A DNA stretch of 64,000 bases from Hyalella azteca (lineage: Eukaryota > Arthropoda > Malacostraca > Amphipoda > Hyalellidae): assembly GCF_000764305.2 (NCBI RefSeq), contig NW_025932894.1:157470-221469 (forward strand), written 5' to 3'. The notes below the pieces were generated by a model. That model was given only the letters and a program-made list of their open reading frames with translations, had not been told where the DNA came from and searched no databases. This document shows, piece by piece, positions 23,100 to 36,520 of this stretch. Both the position numbers and the translations under genes were made by a program. Numbering within the stretch: position 1 is the first letter of the stretch; each line of letters begins with the position of its first letter.

Positions 23100-26000
23100 T
23101 ATGCGGGTCAGCTGCAACATTCTACGTCGTTCTCACATGCTACATGACGAATTGTAAACCTTGATGGTTCAGTGTTTAGAAAAAATGCTTTTTAGCAAGT
23201 CATTGCGCAATTAGCACAGTGTGTTATAAGTTAAACATTTTCCGAAGAAAGACTTAGAAGCAAAAGATGCCAAAAAATTCACTCTATTTTCAAAACTTTT
23301 AGGACACTAGATCCATTATCAGAACGAAAACTTTCGAGTTATATATTACGGAATCATTAGATTTCTTAAACGACAGCCTTGTCCAAAAAACGCTTGTAGT
23401 TCATCCGCTTAAATTACTAATCTCTTGGTTTCAACCTTGTTTAACCTTCTTCAAACGTCGATTTAGGTGTTTTAATATCTTCTTCTTTTAATGTATTTCA
23501 AATTTGACCTTACTCGTATCATTGAAATTTTAAACTGATCGTAGAGCCTCCTCCGAAAAATTCTCGACTAAAAGACCATTAATTTCCTTTGCATTTTCTA
23601 CGCTTTTAGATTTTTTCTTAGTTTGTGATTTAAGCAATCAAATGATCTTCATATTTTTTAGATCGTTACACTTCAAGCAAATACTGTGCGCGAGCATTTA
23701 AATGCGATAGCGCAACGCTTTCGACTCGTTGTTATTGAGCTACAACAGTGATGGTGAATCAGAATTTTTTTTAATTTTTTTAGCAATTCCTCAATCACTT
23801 TTGATTGTAGGCAGCAATTGATAGTCTTTATTTATTCGTGAAAATAGTTTAATAGCCATTTTTCTGACAGAATATTTACAATATTTCTCATGCAATATTT
23901 AAACAAAAGGGAATAACTCGATGCGTTACGAGCCGTCACGACTATTTCTCAAGTTTGGATCCGACGCATTAAACTGCCACTTCTGTGGGCAACTATGCAA
24001 CATTCAGAGTCAACGATTCTTTAAAGGTCTCCTAAATACTTGTAGTAAGCACTTTTTATAATAATCTACGGATTTTTATACTAATATTTAGGTGTACGAT
24101 GAAAGAGCTCCGCTCTGTTCCAGACAATGTGTTACTTATTGAAGTCATGCAAGTGTAAAAGAAAATATTGGATGCGTAATCACTTTTTCTGTTTCAAGTA
24201 AACAAGTTAAACGCGTCAAAAGAACAAAGTATCTAACTATTCCTAATTATTAGGTGATTATTGAAATCAAATTAATCACGGATCAAATCTCGAATCGTTC
24301 CACACTCCACTGTACCAACTATTTCATGTATGGTATAATCTCTGTATTGAACACTTTTTCCAGCAAACAACCGTAAATAAAGCGTCTAAAAAAAGTTTAA
24401 TCATCAATGTCCACGTCAAGGCTTGCGCAGTGCCCTTCGGCAACTTTTGTCTGGACATTGAAACTGCAAACGATGGGGAAAAATTCAACTGAAGAAATGT
24501 ATTGTCAAACCCGAGCAACATGCAATCTTGACCTCTCCCAATTCGAAATTCTCAGGCCGTTTGGCGCAGGCATCTCCGCAAACAAGTCGAGTTAGGCAGT
24601 CAATGAAGAATTTAATTCGCGTGCCCGCAGTTTACTGATGATTCGACCGGGCACGGCGGTGGCCCCGGACGTATTTTCGCAGGCATGCGCGAATGTTTCA
24701 GTAGCTTGCTCATATGCCAGACTGTTTATTGACTTGCGTCCGCGCCGTTGCGACCGTTAATTAGGGGCAAACATGTTCACTTGTAGTTGACTCCCGACAG
24801 CGGCGATTTATGACTGGGAATTTGAAGCACCAAAGGCAACAATGAACTTCCATGGTGAAGTTTAGAGTACCAGGTTTGAAGCGCTGAAATTGAGGGTTTG
24901 GCAATAGCATCCAGTGACAGTACGATTCAAAATCGGTGAGATGGCCGGGTGGATGCGGACAGCAAGATTGGAGCCGTAAGTGGTCGATTTGAAACCCTTG
25001 CAATCTGTAAGAATTTTGCGGAGTCTAGAATACGCGACTGGTCAAAATTTGCCTATTCAACGCTGGCACCATTATTATTAGTCCAAACTGCGATTTTAGT
25101 CCAAACCTTCTATTATACTTTTAAATAATATGATTTTGATGACTGATATGGTAGAAGGTGCAGAATAAATCATTTTATGCTCCGATAACAGCAATAAAAC
25201 ATCAAAGGCAACAGACAATAACTCGTACCTAGTCAAAACTCATAACTTCTGCTGTTGACGGGGTAGCAGCATTCCTCTTCTCTCAGGCACGCACACGACG
25301 TTGGAACGGGAAAACCATTGGGTAACAACAGGTGGCTCACACCCATGCCAATCAATGATCATTTATTTCTAAACAAAAGTTAGTACAGGGTCCACTCCTG
25401 GACAAAATAATGATTGATGGACAACTATAATCAAAATAAGGCATTTGTAGTTCATAGGTGATCACGGTTCAGCGAAATTGATCGGAAAATGTTGAATTTA
25501 CCGGACAACACTACAGGTTTTTACTGAAAAAAAAAATCAACTGCCTTGTCACGCTCACACGAGTATAATTATGAAATTATTGTATTCATTCGACAGCATG
25601 CACCACAAAATACATAAATAAATTCTAAAATCGTTGAAAATCTGAAGGAATATCTTGGGTTCACGGCTGTACGTGTGGTGGTGACGCGTACTCATGAACA
25701 AACATATCATTAGGCAGCTGACAGTGCGATAGCTCAATACGTTTACGTTGTGCAGTTAGTTTGTGCATGTAAGCTAAATTCTGCAAAGGTTTTGGAAGAG
25801 ACTCCCATTGAGAATTCTGTTGTTTCATCCCCTCATGGAATACTCCACGAAATTATAACGAATTTACGAGTTTTTCATTCGAAAAAGATAATACCGAAGA
25901 ATCAACACGAGTCCAGAGTCCATTCTGTATCAATACCCAATTAATGCCAGGCTTTTTTCCCCCTTACAGTGCTATCTTGTTACTTAGCACAGCCAATAAT

Positions 26001-26660
26001 TCCACGTTACTGCATAGCTATTAATAGTGAACAGCAGTTTATTTATTATCATGAAGGCCAATAGCACGAATATTTTGGGTATTACAAGAGATCAGTAGCG
26101 TCATTAGGAAGATAACCCAGCGTTCAGCAACATTACGTCAGTCGACTATCAATGGAAAAATTTTCAAGACAATTGGACGGCCATTTTCAAGAAATTAATT
26201 TGGCATGCTCTCGTAAAATGTATATTTCAAATTGATTGACCTCTCAATGCTTAGTATAAGGTCAGGTGCAACGAACAGGCCTTCCCACGACGGTCGATAG
26301 TGGGGAAACCTTATCACCAACAAGTGCCCAGGGATATATGGGAGTTCGACATCTGCAAGCGAGGTCTCATCGATGGCAGGAGTATTCAACTTTAAGGGAA
26401 GTACGATCCACGATGTCAGGGTGAGAAAATCTTAGCTGAACATGACTAGTATAAGAGGCGTACATACTATTGCCATTCGTCACACTTACGGCATTAAATA
26501 GTCTTGTTTGAAAACTGTTAACGCACCGTTTTCATGCAGACAAAATAAAGTACAAACAAATCCATCTACCCTTAATCACGCAACATAATAGACAAGAGTG
26601 GGCCGATATCATTTCATTAGCCGGTACATCCACAAAGAAATAGACAATTGAAAGATAATG
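23100..26660. other. Intergenic between protease C and SNRPB; no gene seen
   Basis: About 3.5 kb in which I find only short, domain-free frames. The frame on the minus strand at 26195-26389 (64 codons, MNTPAIDETSLADVELPY...) is protein-like in composition but has no recognised relative and no splice context that I trust. Confidence 0.5.
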
Positions 26661-26683
26661 ACACTATAATATCAACAAAAACT

Positions 26684-26689
26684 TTTATT
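26684..26689 (-). terminator. Polyadenylation signal of SNRPB
   Basis: AATAAA on the minus strand, about 200 bases after the SNRPB stop codon. It implies a 3' UTR of roughly 220 bases. Confidence 0.6.
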
Positions 26690-26889
26690 ATAAAAACATC
26701 ACATGATACTCGAAGCCTGTGGCACGGTTTCCCGATAGGCATTACACCGCTCAACCTGTCTTATGAGCCATGCCTCGAAAATAATAAATTTTACTGAAAC
26801 AATAATATGTAACTAAAATTACACGATTTTGTTCAGTATTGATCAGCAGAGGACGCTTGTAGAGGCAGGCTGCGGTGACTGATGACAAC

Positions 26890-29800
26890 CTAATATCGAG
26901 GAGGGCCTCCAGGACCTGCACAAATGCTCAGGTTAAGCCTTCATTTGAACAATAAATCAACCGCCATCTTGAGAGCGTATATTAAAATAACTTATGAATT
27001 TATAAAAACTAAATATGAGAAATCTTAATTCGAGGTCCAGGAAATGAATGGTATTTGCCTTGAATTCAGCTGGATAGCCTGAAGAACAATACAACCAGAA
27101 TAACTCATCGTTTCGTTAATTTGCATTGCAAAAATCTGAGAAATTGCATACATGAACATGAGATCTATTTTTGAGATATGCTAAGCGCGAGAGAAATGGT
27201 TGAATTTTTTTAAGATACGCAGCGAATTTTTTAGCCTTCATGGAAGTACGTGATTCCTTTTGCGAGCAAGCAAAGAAACATGCAGAAATTTCAAGTATTT
27301 GAAGCCAGTACAAAAAAATATGAACTATTAAAGGATATATCAACTTGTATGTATTTTTTAAAATTCTGCTTATTGGAATACTAAATCGCACTTGAATAAT
27401 TCAATAAATGCTGTCACAACACAAAAACTTTAAAGCATAATTCAAATTTAAGCAAGCAAATGTATAGATCAACCATCTAAGATTAAATTAAATTCAATTC
27501 AATCAGGTTACCTTAAATTATTTTATAGATATTGATACTTCCGTCTTTTGAAAAAAAAAGACGGAAAGAGCATAAATTTCACTGATCAAGCCAAGAATTT
27601 TATTTCAATGCTCATATTTGAATTTTTGGGCAAGGTAGGAGGTGATGTTATTGGTCAGATGATTGGCGTTTGGGAAAATTATGATAACGTATCCTCAAAG
27701 ACACAAATCGAGAGCCGTGGGCTGTCTTTTTGGGAGACGATTTTAAGTGATCATACATGGTAACTAGCCCAAATAAGGGCTAATATTGTTCTCACTATTA
27801 CCGTGAATTTAATACATCATCGCAAAAACTTTTGCATTGGCTTAAATTTGGACCTTAAAAACTGTACCTCTCATGCCATAGCCCTGAGGAGGGCCCATGG
27901 GGCCACCACGACCCATTGGGGGGCCATAAGCGCCTGGAGGACCGTAGCTCTGAGGTCCGGACCGCGCTGCTGGGTTCATCATGCTTCCGCTAGGCCCACC
28001 CATGCCACGCATCGGCCCGCCATAGCCAGCGGGGGCGCCAGCACCGCGGCCACCTGTTGATACGGAGGACATGAGACCTGCCAACGCCGAGGGACAAGAA
28101 GCCACCTGCCAATAAGCATTGCGACCATCTCACAATACGGGAGATATAAAATGACATGCCAACAAGCATGCCGACCACTTGATGAAACTCAAGTGAAACC
28201 AAAAGAGAATTAATTAATATATTTTAGAAAATACATGGAGGACTAAATTGTCCTGCAACTGTAAATAAAATAATCCTCACAGCCGAGGTTATGATAATAT
28301 ACCTACATTACGGCATCAATTATGAAGTCACTCCCACCTTGTCTGCTGCTGCCAGGTCCTCCAATGGGGAGGTTCACCCTAGGGTTGTCCTCGTGAGGGG
28401 GAGGTCCCTCAACTGTCATGGTAACGATGGTCTCCCCACGCAGAAGCACCAATCCCATTGATCTCTTTTCTTCCTTCTCCTCACGAGCGCCGTCGCCTTT
28501 CTTGGTGCGCACGCGGCGGAACTCCTCCGCATCGCACAGGATTACATTCATGTGCTTGTCAAAAGCTGCAAAATTGAAGTTCATTAGTAAAAATCATGAA
28601 TAGTGTCAAATTTCAACTTTTCATTTGATAAAAATTCACAAACTCCGAGTGGCTATAATATTATTCCCTTCTGTATCCTTTCCATTTCTCAACTGACATC
28701 TACCTACATCGTTTTTTAATTTAATCACAGAAATTACTAAATAGGTACCTTTATTCCCATCCAGGTACGATTTTCATTAACCTGGTAACTTAGATTAGGC
28801 AATAATTATAAATCCCATTACATTTAATTCATTTACCAATCCACAAGATTAAATAAGCAAGATTAGTGATGTACAAAATCAAAGTATTTACACTCTTACC
28901 CTTGAAGACTCCCACAAAAGTGCGGCTATCCTGCATTGTGATCTTCATGCGGTAGCCCACATGGTTCATCATCTTGTTGTTCTTGGAGAAAGTCTGGGGG
29001 GGAAAAGGTAGGTATTACTAACAGGTGCACAAATTGAGTGATTTTGGGTTGATCATTGGGAAGATTAGTTGAACCATAAATTAAGATAACAAATTATATA
29101 GGATCAGACAGTCTTGTACATAAATACAAAACTTAGGGGAAAAACATAGAAACAAACTGCTAAGTTGAGCTGAATCATTGAAAGGAATTAAGCAGGAGCA
29201 GGCAAGCAGAATACAATTAAACAATGTCATCTAGATTAGTAATACCAAAATTGTTCACCAACTGTTCAAACATAATCACATAATCAATTGTTTCAGGTCT
29301 GAACCCCTTCCCAGGCAGGGAATTTAATTCAATTTACAAAACCAAACCTTGCAGGGAATCAAATTTATCACAGAAAAGATACTTAGATAAAAAAAGCTGT
29401 TTATTTCTTCAAACTGATGGCAAACCATTGCTTGAGTAACTGAGTGCCTGGCAAGTATAAATATACTTTCTGCAGTAAATAAAGAGCTCTTCTCAATATT
29501 CAAAGATTTTTGCAGTAAGAAAGAGCCATATATAAATAATTAAAGAAAAACATTTATAAATACATTTTCATAATGAAAATGGGTAACTTTTCAATTCTGT
29601 AATTGTGTCAATGCAAAAGTCCTTGTGTTGTGTTATGTTATATTTTAATGTGTTGTGTTATATTTTGTTATGTTATGTTGTGCTACAATGTGTTGTGTTA
29701 TGTTAGGATGTGTTATATTGTGCTTGGTTATAGGTGTGTGTTGTTATATTATATATTGTTTTATGTTTTGTTACAATATATTCTGTTATGTTATAATGTG

Positions 29801-32800
29801 TTGTGTTAGGATATTTTTTGTAACAGTGTGTTGTGTTATAATGTGATGTCATGTTATGTTGGGTTATAATGTGTTGTGTAATGATACATTGTGTTATATC
29901 ATTGTGTTGCGTGTTATGCCACATTGATCATAAAGCACATGCGTCAATGTTCATCATTGGACATCGGCAAAATTGATCTTAAAATGAGTGTGTTCATTTC
30001 ATTCATCAGACATGGACCACATCAATCCTATAGCAGTTGCAAAAGTGTTGATCATCAGGCATCGGGCACATCAACCGTAGAGCACGCGTGTCTGTGTCAA
30101 TCATCAGGCATTGGCTACATCAATTGTTAAGCGCAAACATATTGGCCACATCAATTGTAAAGCGCAAACGTATTGGCCACATCAATTGTAAAGCACGAAC
30201 GTCTATGTCAATCATTAGGCATAGACCACATTGATTGTAAAGCATGAGTGTCCATGTCAATCATTGACATCATCTAGATTGATTGTAAGGCACGAGTGTC
30301 CATGTTGATCATCAGGCATTGTCCACATTGATTGTATCAGTGTCAATTATTGAACATTGGCCAAATCAATCGTAAATCGCTTGCATCCATGTCGATCATC
30401 AGGCATCAGCCACATTAATGATTGATTGTAAATTTGTATAGCATGTGTCACTGTCAATCATGGGCATCAGTCAGAATTGTACTTTTGTTCTGTAGCAAGC
30501 ATATCAGTAACTTGCTTCCTTAGCATACTGGCATACATCCCAAAATAAGCCTCTGGCCTACATGCAGCACTTTCTGGCTTTGACCATTATGTATTTGCGT
30601 AGATATGACAACAAAGCTTGGACAAATCTATAGAATTTTCACTCCTGATAGCAACAGGATGGAATTCTAATTTTGAGGTTCATATATTGTTTTGATCCAC
30701 CAAGACCACTTTTTCAACCCAACATCGTTATTCGAGGCAAAAAAATGAACTTCCTAAAGGCTTAAAACATGTACACTAACTTGCTCAGTTTCTATAAAGT
30801 AATCGCTTGGAAGTTGTATGCCTGCACCTTTTGCTCAACAATAAAAATTAGACTTATAAAACTATTAGTTAGTTGAAAATTTGTCTCTTAAGTTGACCAC
30901 AATGAACTAAATTTCCTCAAGTAAATACAACCAGGGTTGGCAATGATTAAATCAAAATGATTAAATCATGTGATTAAATCGATTGATTTTTTTATAAAAA
31001 ATCATGATTTTTTTTACTTTTTCATATATTTAAATATATTGAGTGGCAGTCTTTAATTTATATTGAGGTATTGTTATTCATGGTTTAGTATAAATGTACT
31101 ATGAATGACAAATTGGTACCTATATAAACTTGTTGCCTTTAGTGTGTATTAGGTTCCAATAAATTGAATGTTTTTGGTACAGAGGCATCAAGTGTGCAAT
31201 ACATTGTATGTAGCTAGCAGCTTAGCTAATTCTTATAAGGCTATAAGTAGTCTTTACCTATTTGACTATTTGTTATATATTGATTACAATATCAAATTTA
31301 AATGTGTTAGCTAGCTTATACAGGGTGGGGCATAACTGATTGAACAGTATTGAGGCGAAATAAAAGAGTAATGGAGGTATATAAAGAAGAAAGTTTATTT
31401 TCCTCAAGATTAGCATAAAATACCAATTAAAATACTTATGTTTTGAAAAGATGGTGTCTGTTAGCTGCATCACACTCTTGGAGTTGTTCTTGGAAGTTTC
31501 CTACAGCACGTTCACACATGGCGAGGTATGGCCATAACCTCTACTGCAATAATCTGTCCCCTTAGCTGTGGTAGGGTGTGAGGGCAACTTTTCACACCCT
31601 TTCTTTTAGATGTCCCCAAAGAAAGAAATCGCAAATGCTCCAATCAGGTGACCTTGCAGGCCACTGTAAATCACCTCTCAGAGACACCAGACCTCAGAGA
31701 AACATGCATTACAAGACATTGAGTGACATTCGGGCTGTGCAAGCTGTAGCCCCATCCCGCTGGAACCACACGTCTCCCAATGCTTCATTTTCAACAATGT
31801 TTTCCATCATGGGCTGCAATAAGTTTTGCAACATTGCAGCATAGCGATCGGAATTCACCGTTACGGTTACTCCCTCATCTGAGAATGACTCCAACAATGT
31901 GTTGCAGCTAATGGCCCCCATCTTCCAGATATTGTTTTCAAAACATAAGTATTCTAAATGGGATGTTATGCTAACCTCTAGGAAAATAAACTTTCTTCTT
32001 TATGTACCTCCATTACTCTTTTATTTTACCTCTAAACTGCTCAATCAGTTCTGCTCCATCCTGTATATTGAGAGGTTGAGATTGTATTGACCTTTTTAGG
32101 CAATTAGAAAGATTTTCCACCCTAATATGAGTATTCTAATTAAAATATACAATTTTAATCTTTAAATATGTGAATTTAAAACTAGAAACAAAACAATTAC
32201 AATTATAAGACTATATATAAATAATTAAATGCAGTGAATGGATATAAAATATTTGAATTGTGCACATGTTTATTTCAAAGTGTTTGCTTTTCTCATAACT
32301 TTAGTCTCTCAAGTTCTCATAACTTAAGTTAATTTAATCTAGCTAACGATATTGAATGACTTAATTCATACAAATCTGTATCTATTAAACTTTTACATTT
32401 TAAGATCTGATGGAAGTGGCGAGCGTCCCTAACAATACGAGGATGTATATAAAAACATTAATGATCCTGGGCCCATACTTTCAAAAGAAGTCAAAAAATT
32501 GTAAGTCCATCAGCCAATCATTGATGGCCACACAAGCAAAATCCACCAATCATAGACAAGAAAATAGAGCGTAAGTACTTACGTTTACTTAGCAAGTTTT
32601 GAAAATATGGCCCCAGAAGTGGGCTTCACAAAAAAAAAACATTTCAACATGGCTATAATTAAATAAAGATCATTACTTGTAGTTTAATAAACATGAAGTC
32701 CCCCTATTAAAAAAGTTATATTTCGTTGGTCATCAAAGTTTATATCAACTATGCGAGTCGAACTAACAATAATAAAATGTAAGGCATGTCTGGGTTACTT

Positions 32801-35800
32801 CTGACTCTTCCACTTGTCAGATACGGAACGTACGGTAATCGTAAACTGGGGCTATTAAACATACGAAATGTAAACAGACGGTGTTCAGAGTTGCCATATG
32901 ACTTTGGAGAAAATTTCTTCTAAAATAAAGTTCTAGATTTCTCATTCACCAAATTTCCATATCAAGAAAAACCATTGAAGGATAATTAAAGGCATACTAT
33001 ACTGAGTATTACGTCTGTTCCTCCACAAACTGCTCTTGCGAGGCGTAGAATTGATGGCCAGAATTGCGCAAACACATGTGCAAAGAGAAACAATTTTGAT
33101 TACATTGTGCCAACTGCACAAACCTATGGCTTTAAAAACTCATTGTGCGGGGGAAAATTCCCCAAACACATGCATCATCCTGAGTGTGTGGTTGGTGGGA
33201 AGGGTTAACCACTTGGCATGGAATGACCTTAATGCACCTTATGGTACATGCTCAATGTTCTATAATGTATAATGAAATAATTTCCCGTTTCAAACATCAA
33301 ACATTCTCTAAAAGACACAAAACATTTGAAGACTCGCAATGGCAGTCAAAATCATTCAGAACTTTGAAGTGAAGTTATCAAGATAAATTCAACATAAGAC
33401 AAAAAATTGAAAAATTCAAATCTGGAACATATCAATGGGTTTTTATAATTTAAAACAACTTTCAATCATTTAAATCTCAGTATGGAATGTGGATCAAGTC
33501 TATTTATTGTGAAATCAAATTTGACATGAGCAAAAGAAATGTGTGACACCACCATGTCAAATGTAATCGTAGAAGCACTTAGTGAATGTACGCCTTGAAA
33601 AAGTTATTAATCTCATAATTTTGTGTGATATTGAAAAGAGGGTTGGTGATTTTTTTTATTTAAAAAAAAAAGTTTATTTTCCTAGAGGTTAGCATAACAT
33701 ACCATTTAGAATACTTATATTTTGAAAACAATATCTGGAAGATGGCGGCTGTTAGCTGCAACACACTGTTGGGAGTCATTCTCAGAGGAGGGAGTAACCG
33801 TGACAGTGGATTCCGAACACCAAGCTGCAATGTTGCAAAATTTCTTGCAGCCCAGGATGGAAAACAATGTTGAAAATGAAGCATTGGGAGAGGTGTGGTT
33901 TCAGCAAGATGGAGCTACAGCTCACACAGCCCAAATGTCACTCAATGTTTTGAAACGCATGTTCCCAAACTCTGAGGGGTGATTTACAGTTTGTAAATGG
34001 GGTGATTTACAGTTTAGATGTCCCCAAATTTGAGCATTTGGGGACATCTAAAAGAAAGGGGTTCAGAAGTTGCCCTCACACCCTACCACAGCTAAGGGAA
34101 TGGATTATTACAGCAGAGGTTATGGCCATACCTCGCCATATGTGTGAACGTGCTGTAGAAAACTTCTGAGAACGACTCCAACAGTGTGATGCAGCTAACA
34201 AAGCTCATCTTCCTGATATTGTTTCCAAAACATGTTATTTTAAATGGTAGTATGTTATGCTAATCTTGAGGAAAATAAACTTTCTTCTCTATGTACCTTC
34301 ATTACTCTTTTATTTTGTATCAAAACTGTTCAATCAATTCTGCCCCACCCTGTATAAGCTAGCTAACACATTTAAATTGTATATTGTAATCAATATATAA
34401 CAAATAGTCAAATAGTTAAAGACTACTTATAGCCTTATAAGAATTAGCTAATCAGCTAAAAATAAGATTAGCTGCATTAGCTCAGCTGTACAATTAGCTG
34501 CATTAGCTAAGCTGTACAATGTATTGCACACTTGATGCCTTGGTATCAAAAACATTCAATTTATTGGAACCTATAATACGCACTAAAAGCAACAAGTTTA
34601 TATACCGATTTGTCATTCATAGTACATTTACACTAAACCATGACTAACAATACCTCCAAGTAAATTAAAGACTGCCACTCAATATATTTAAATATATAAA
34701 AAATAAAAAATAAAAACAAAGAAAAATCCGATTTTTTTTTAGAAAAAATCAAGTGATTTAATCACAAGATTTAATCATTTTGATTTATTTAATCATTGCC
34801 AATCCTGATTGAAAACTTTGTTGGTATTATCTAATCATGAGAATTTTTTGCAAAGGTGGACGTTCTTGTCTTATTTTAGAAAAGTATTCATTGCACATGA
34901 TTGGATTTCAAACCACGCGCGATTTTGGAAGCACGGCAGTTTCTAATGAGCTCAGTGTCAGTGTATCAATTTTCACTGCAGTGGAAGGTGGTGTAATCAC
35001 TGTAATGTCACCAACGTGGTAGAGTAGGTTTTCCGATACATTTTCTTATGACCTTATGTTAACATTAGAATATATTACCTATCCAGCTATTGCTAGACTA
35101 GGGTAAACGCGGTATATTCCGGCACATTAAGGACGCATCAAGAAATTAAAAACTATAAAAAAATAACCGTATGCATTACTTGAGTTCTGTTTGCTTTACG
35201 TGACTTGCAAAACACCGTACTACGCATAGTGGCAAACCAGAGCTTTTTTGGAATCAGTTCATTTTTAATTTCCTCAATAACTCAAGATTTATACCAATTT
35301 CTTATGTATGATAATGCAGGTATCGAGGATACTTTACTGGTCTACATATAGAACTCAAAAATGAACTTGAAAGAGAGTCTAAAAAACTTTCTGCTTTGCC
35401 ACTATGGTACTACGCGCCAGCAACAATGAAACGTCACAAAATGTTGCCATATTTATTTAAAAGCCTTTAGAATGCAAACCTACCAAATCCCTATATTCCG
35501 ACACTGTGTGTGGCAATATTCGGCACGTGGTGAGGCGTATTCTGTCTGCACTTCAAATTCTACTGATACATAATGCCGTCATCCACATGTTCAAATTCCG
35601 CTTGCTGTGTGAGCTGTATTGGAATACAACACGGCTTTGAATTAGAACACTAATGAATGTTGAACACTACTTAATTACGCTTTTAATTAGGNCGGGTTTA
35701 CCCTATTAGTCTAGCAATAGCTGAAAAGTTCTTTTAGCCTATCTACCACTGTGAGTGTGAGTGAGATCTGATTCTGAAATGCATGGCACTGATGGCAGAC

Positions 35801-36338
35801 CATTGACCATTCAGTAGAGGATAAATGATAAAAATCACACACCTTGAAAAAATAATAAAATTTGCATGCTTCACAATAAAGTCAGAGTGCAAACATTTCA
35901 TTCCTGATAAAAGATGAAAATCATGTAATACAAAGTTTACAAAATCTATCTTAAATTCTTAATCCTAACAATGATGAAATGAAAATAAATGTCTGGAATG
36001 CATTCTAAATTTAAGACATCTGCCTAGGTACCTTATTTAGGCAAAAAGTAATCAGACGGAGACATAGTGAAGGAACCTCATAAATATAGGCTCATATAGC
36101 CTAACTCATAGTCTCATACTCATAGGCGGTTCTAGCCCCTGACCGCTCTAAACTTGAGGATGCTTGCTGAGCTTGCTCTTAGCCTAATCGGTTTCTTCTC
36201 AATCTCATGACACGAGGTTAGGCTACTACCTACTAGTGCTGAAGTACCTATAACAAGCTCACGTCACCTTACATAATTAAAGTATCATTATAACATTTAA
36301 TGATTTACACAATTATTTTATTACCATCAACTTACCAT
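26890..36338 (-). CDS. SNRPB: Small nuclear ribonucleoprotein-associated protein B (SmB)
   Basis: SmB is one of the seven Sm proteins that form a ring around the Sm site of U1, U2, U4 and U5 snRNAs. Exons: 36336-36338 (ATG only, proposed), 28900-28993, 28338-28565, 27868-28077, 26890-26915; 186 residues if complete. Exon 2 gives [16 protein letters not shown] and [11 protein letters not shown] (Sm1 motif). Exon 3 gives [18 protein letters not shown], then an EREEKR-like stretch and [20 protein letters not shown] (Sm2 motif). Exon 4 and the 8-codon exon 5 form the Gly/Pro/Met/Arg-rich tail ending GPPRY. Frames join exactly. Exon 4 could instead start at 28053, losing eight residues. The tail is shorter than in vertebrates but close to insect SmB. 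The ATG exon rests on ATG|GTAAGTTG at 36338-36331, which fits the phase-0 acceptor of exon 2. Confidence 0.9.
29628..29905. repeat. TGTTA-rich low-complexity tract in SNRPB intron 1
   Basis: The plus strand is a long run of degenerate TGTTA/TGTTG words with almost no C. Long open frames here are a product of composition, not coding. Confidence 0.9.
29930..30480. repeat. Degenerate tandem repeat of about 60 bp in SNRPB intron 1
   Basis: About nine diverged units contain the words GTCAATCATCAGGCAT, GGCCACATCAATTGTAAAGC and a spacer. Two neighbouring 31-bp half-units near 30130-30180 are nearly identical. Not coding. Confidence 0.8.
31321..32063 (-). mobile_element. 743-bp internally deleted Tc1/mariner-like element (left arm)
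   Basis: The ends CAGGGTGGGGCATAACTGAT and, in reverse complement, CAGGATGGAGCAGAACTGAT are flanked by TA on both sides (31319-31320 and 32064-32065). Minus-strand coding remnants include [10 protein letters not shown] and, in other frames, [20 protein letters not shown] and [11 protein letters not shown]. These are typical of the C-terminal half of a transposase with a DDE-type catalytic domain. The N-terminal half is missing and frames are broken, so it is not active. Confidence 0.8.
33665..34352 (+). mobile_element. Second mariner-like relic (right arm), inverted
   Basis: This is the inverted counterpart of 31321-32063, with one end lost. The plus-strand frame starting at 33722 reads [20 protein letters not shown], then breaks at a stop near 33980 and a short duplicated patch. 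The outer terminus and TA are kept at 34352-34354; the inner terminus is replaced by an A-rich run. Dead copy. Confidence 0.75.
35084..35723. mobile_element. MITE-like element with 27-bp terminal inverted repeats
   Basis: The left end CAGCTATTGCTAGACTAGGG then TAAACGCGG pairs with the right end 35693-35723, apart from a 3-base insertion. TATATTCCGGCA words just inside recur in part near the other end. No coding capacity. A single N at 35692 sits directly at the right repeat, so the interior may be incomplete. Confidence 0.65.
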
Positions 36339-36520
36339 TTTTGAATATTTAGATCGAACCGGTTCGATCAGATACAAAAAATATTGAATTAATCAATCAG
36401 CCAGCATTCGCGACCCGAACCGCAAGAACGTCTCGGAACCATAAGCTATGTTTGCATCGAAACGTTCTAGTACGGCTTCCCGCAATTTTGATGATAAAGT
36501 TCCCTGAAAAATAATATTAA
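36339..36520 (-). promoter_or_regulatory. Putative SNRPB 5' UTR and promoter, with an 18-bp palindrome
   Basis: If the ATG exon at 36336-36338 is right, this is its leader and core promoter. It is richer in CpG than its surroundings. A perfect palindrome GATCGAACCGGTTCGATC (36352-36369) lies 13 bases before the ATG and could fold in the mRNA leader. No TATA box is obvious, as is usual for housekeeping genes. Confidence 0.4.

Larger units (their letters stand above)
30932..34806. mobile_element. 3.9-kb fold-back element in SNRPB intron 1
   Basis: The left arm (30932 to about 32090) and right arm (about 33655-34806) are reverse complements over more than 1.1 kb at high identity. Both outer ends begin CAGG.TTGGCAATGATTAAAT, resembling hAT-type termini, although I see no 8-bp target duplication. 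Each arm contains a mariner-like relic inserted at the same place, so the arms arose by inverted duplication after that insertion. The 1.56-kb centre has no recognised gene. In the SNRPB pre-mRNA this would form a very long stem. Confidence 0.85.

Noticed and set aside
27842..28105. Glycine/proline-rich frame near 28 kb as a separate collagen-like or antifreeze-like gene
   Set aside because: It is exon 4 of SNRPB; splice phases and the SmB Sm domain upstream explain it.
29603..29924. Cys/Tyr/Val-rich open frames near 29.6-29.9 kb
   Set aside because: They come from the TGTTA low-complexity tract; no conserved protein features.
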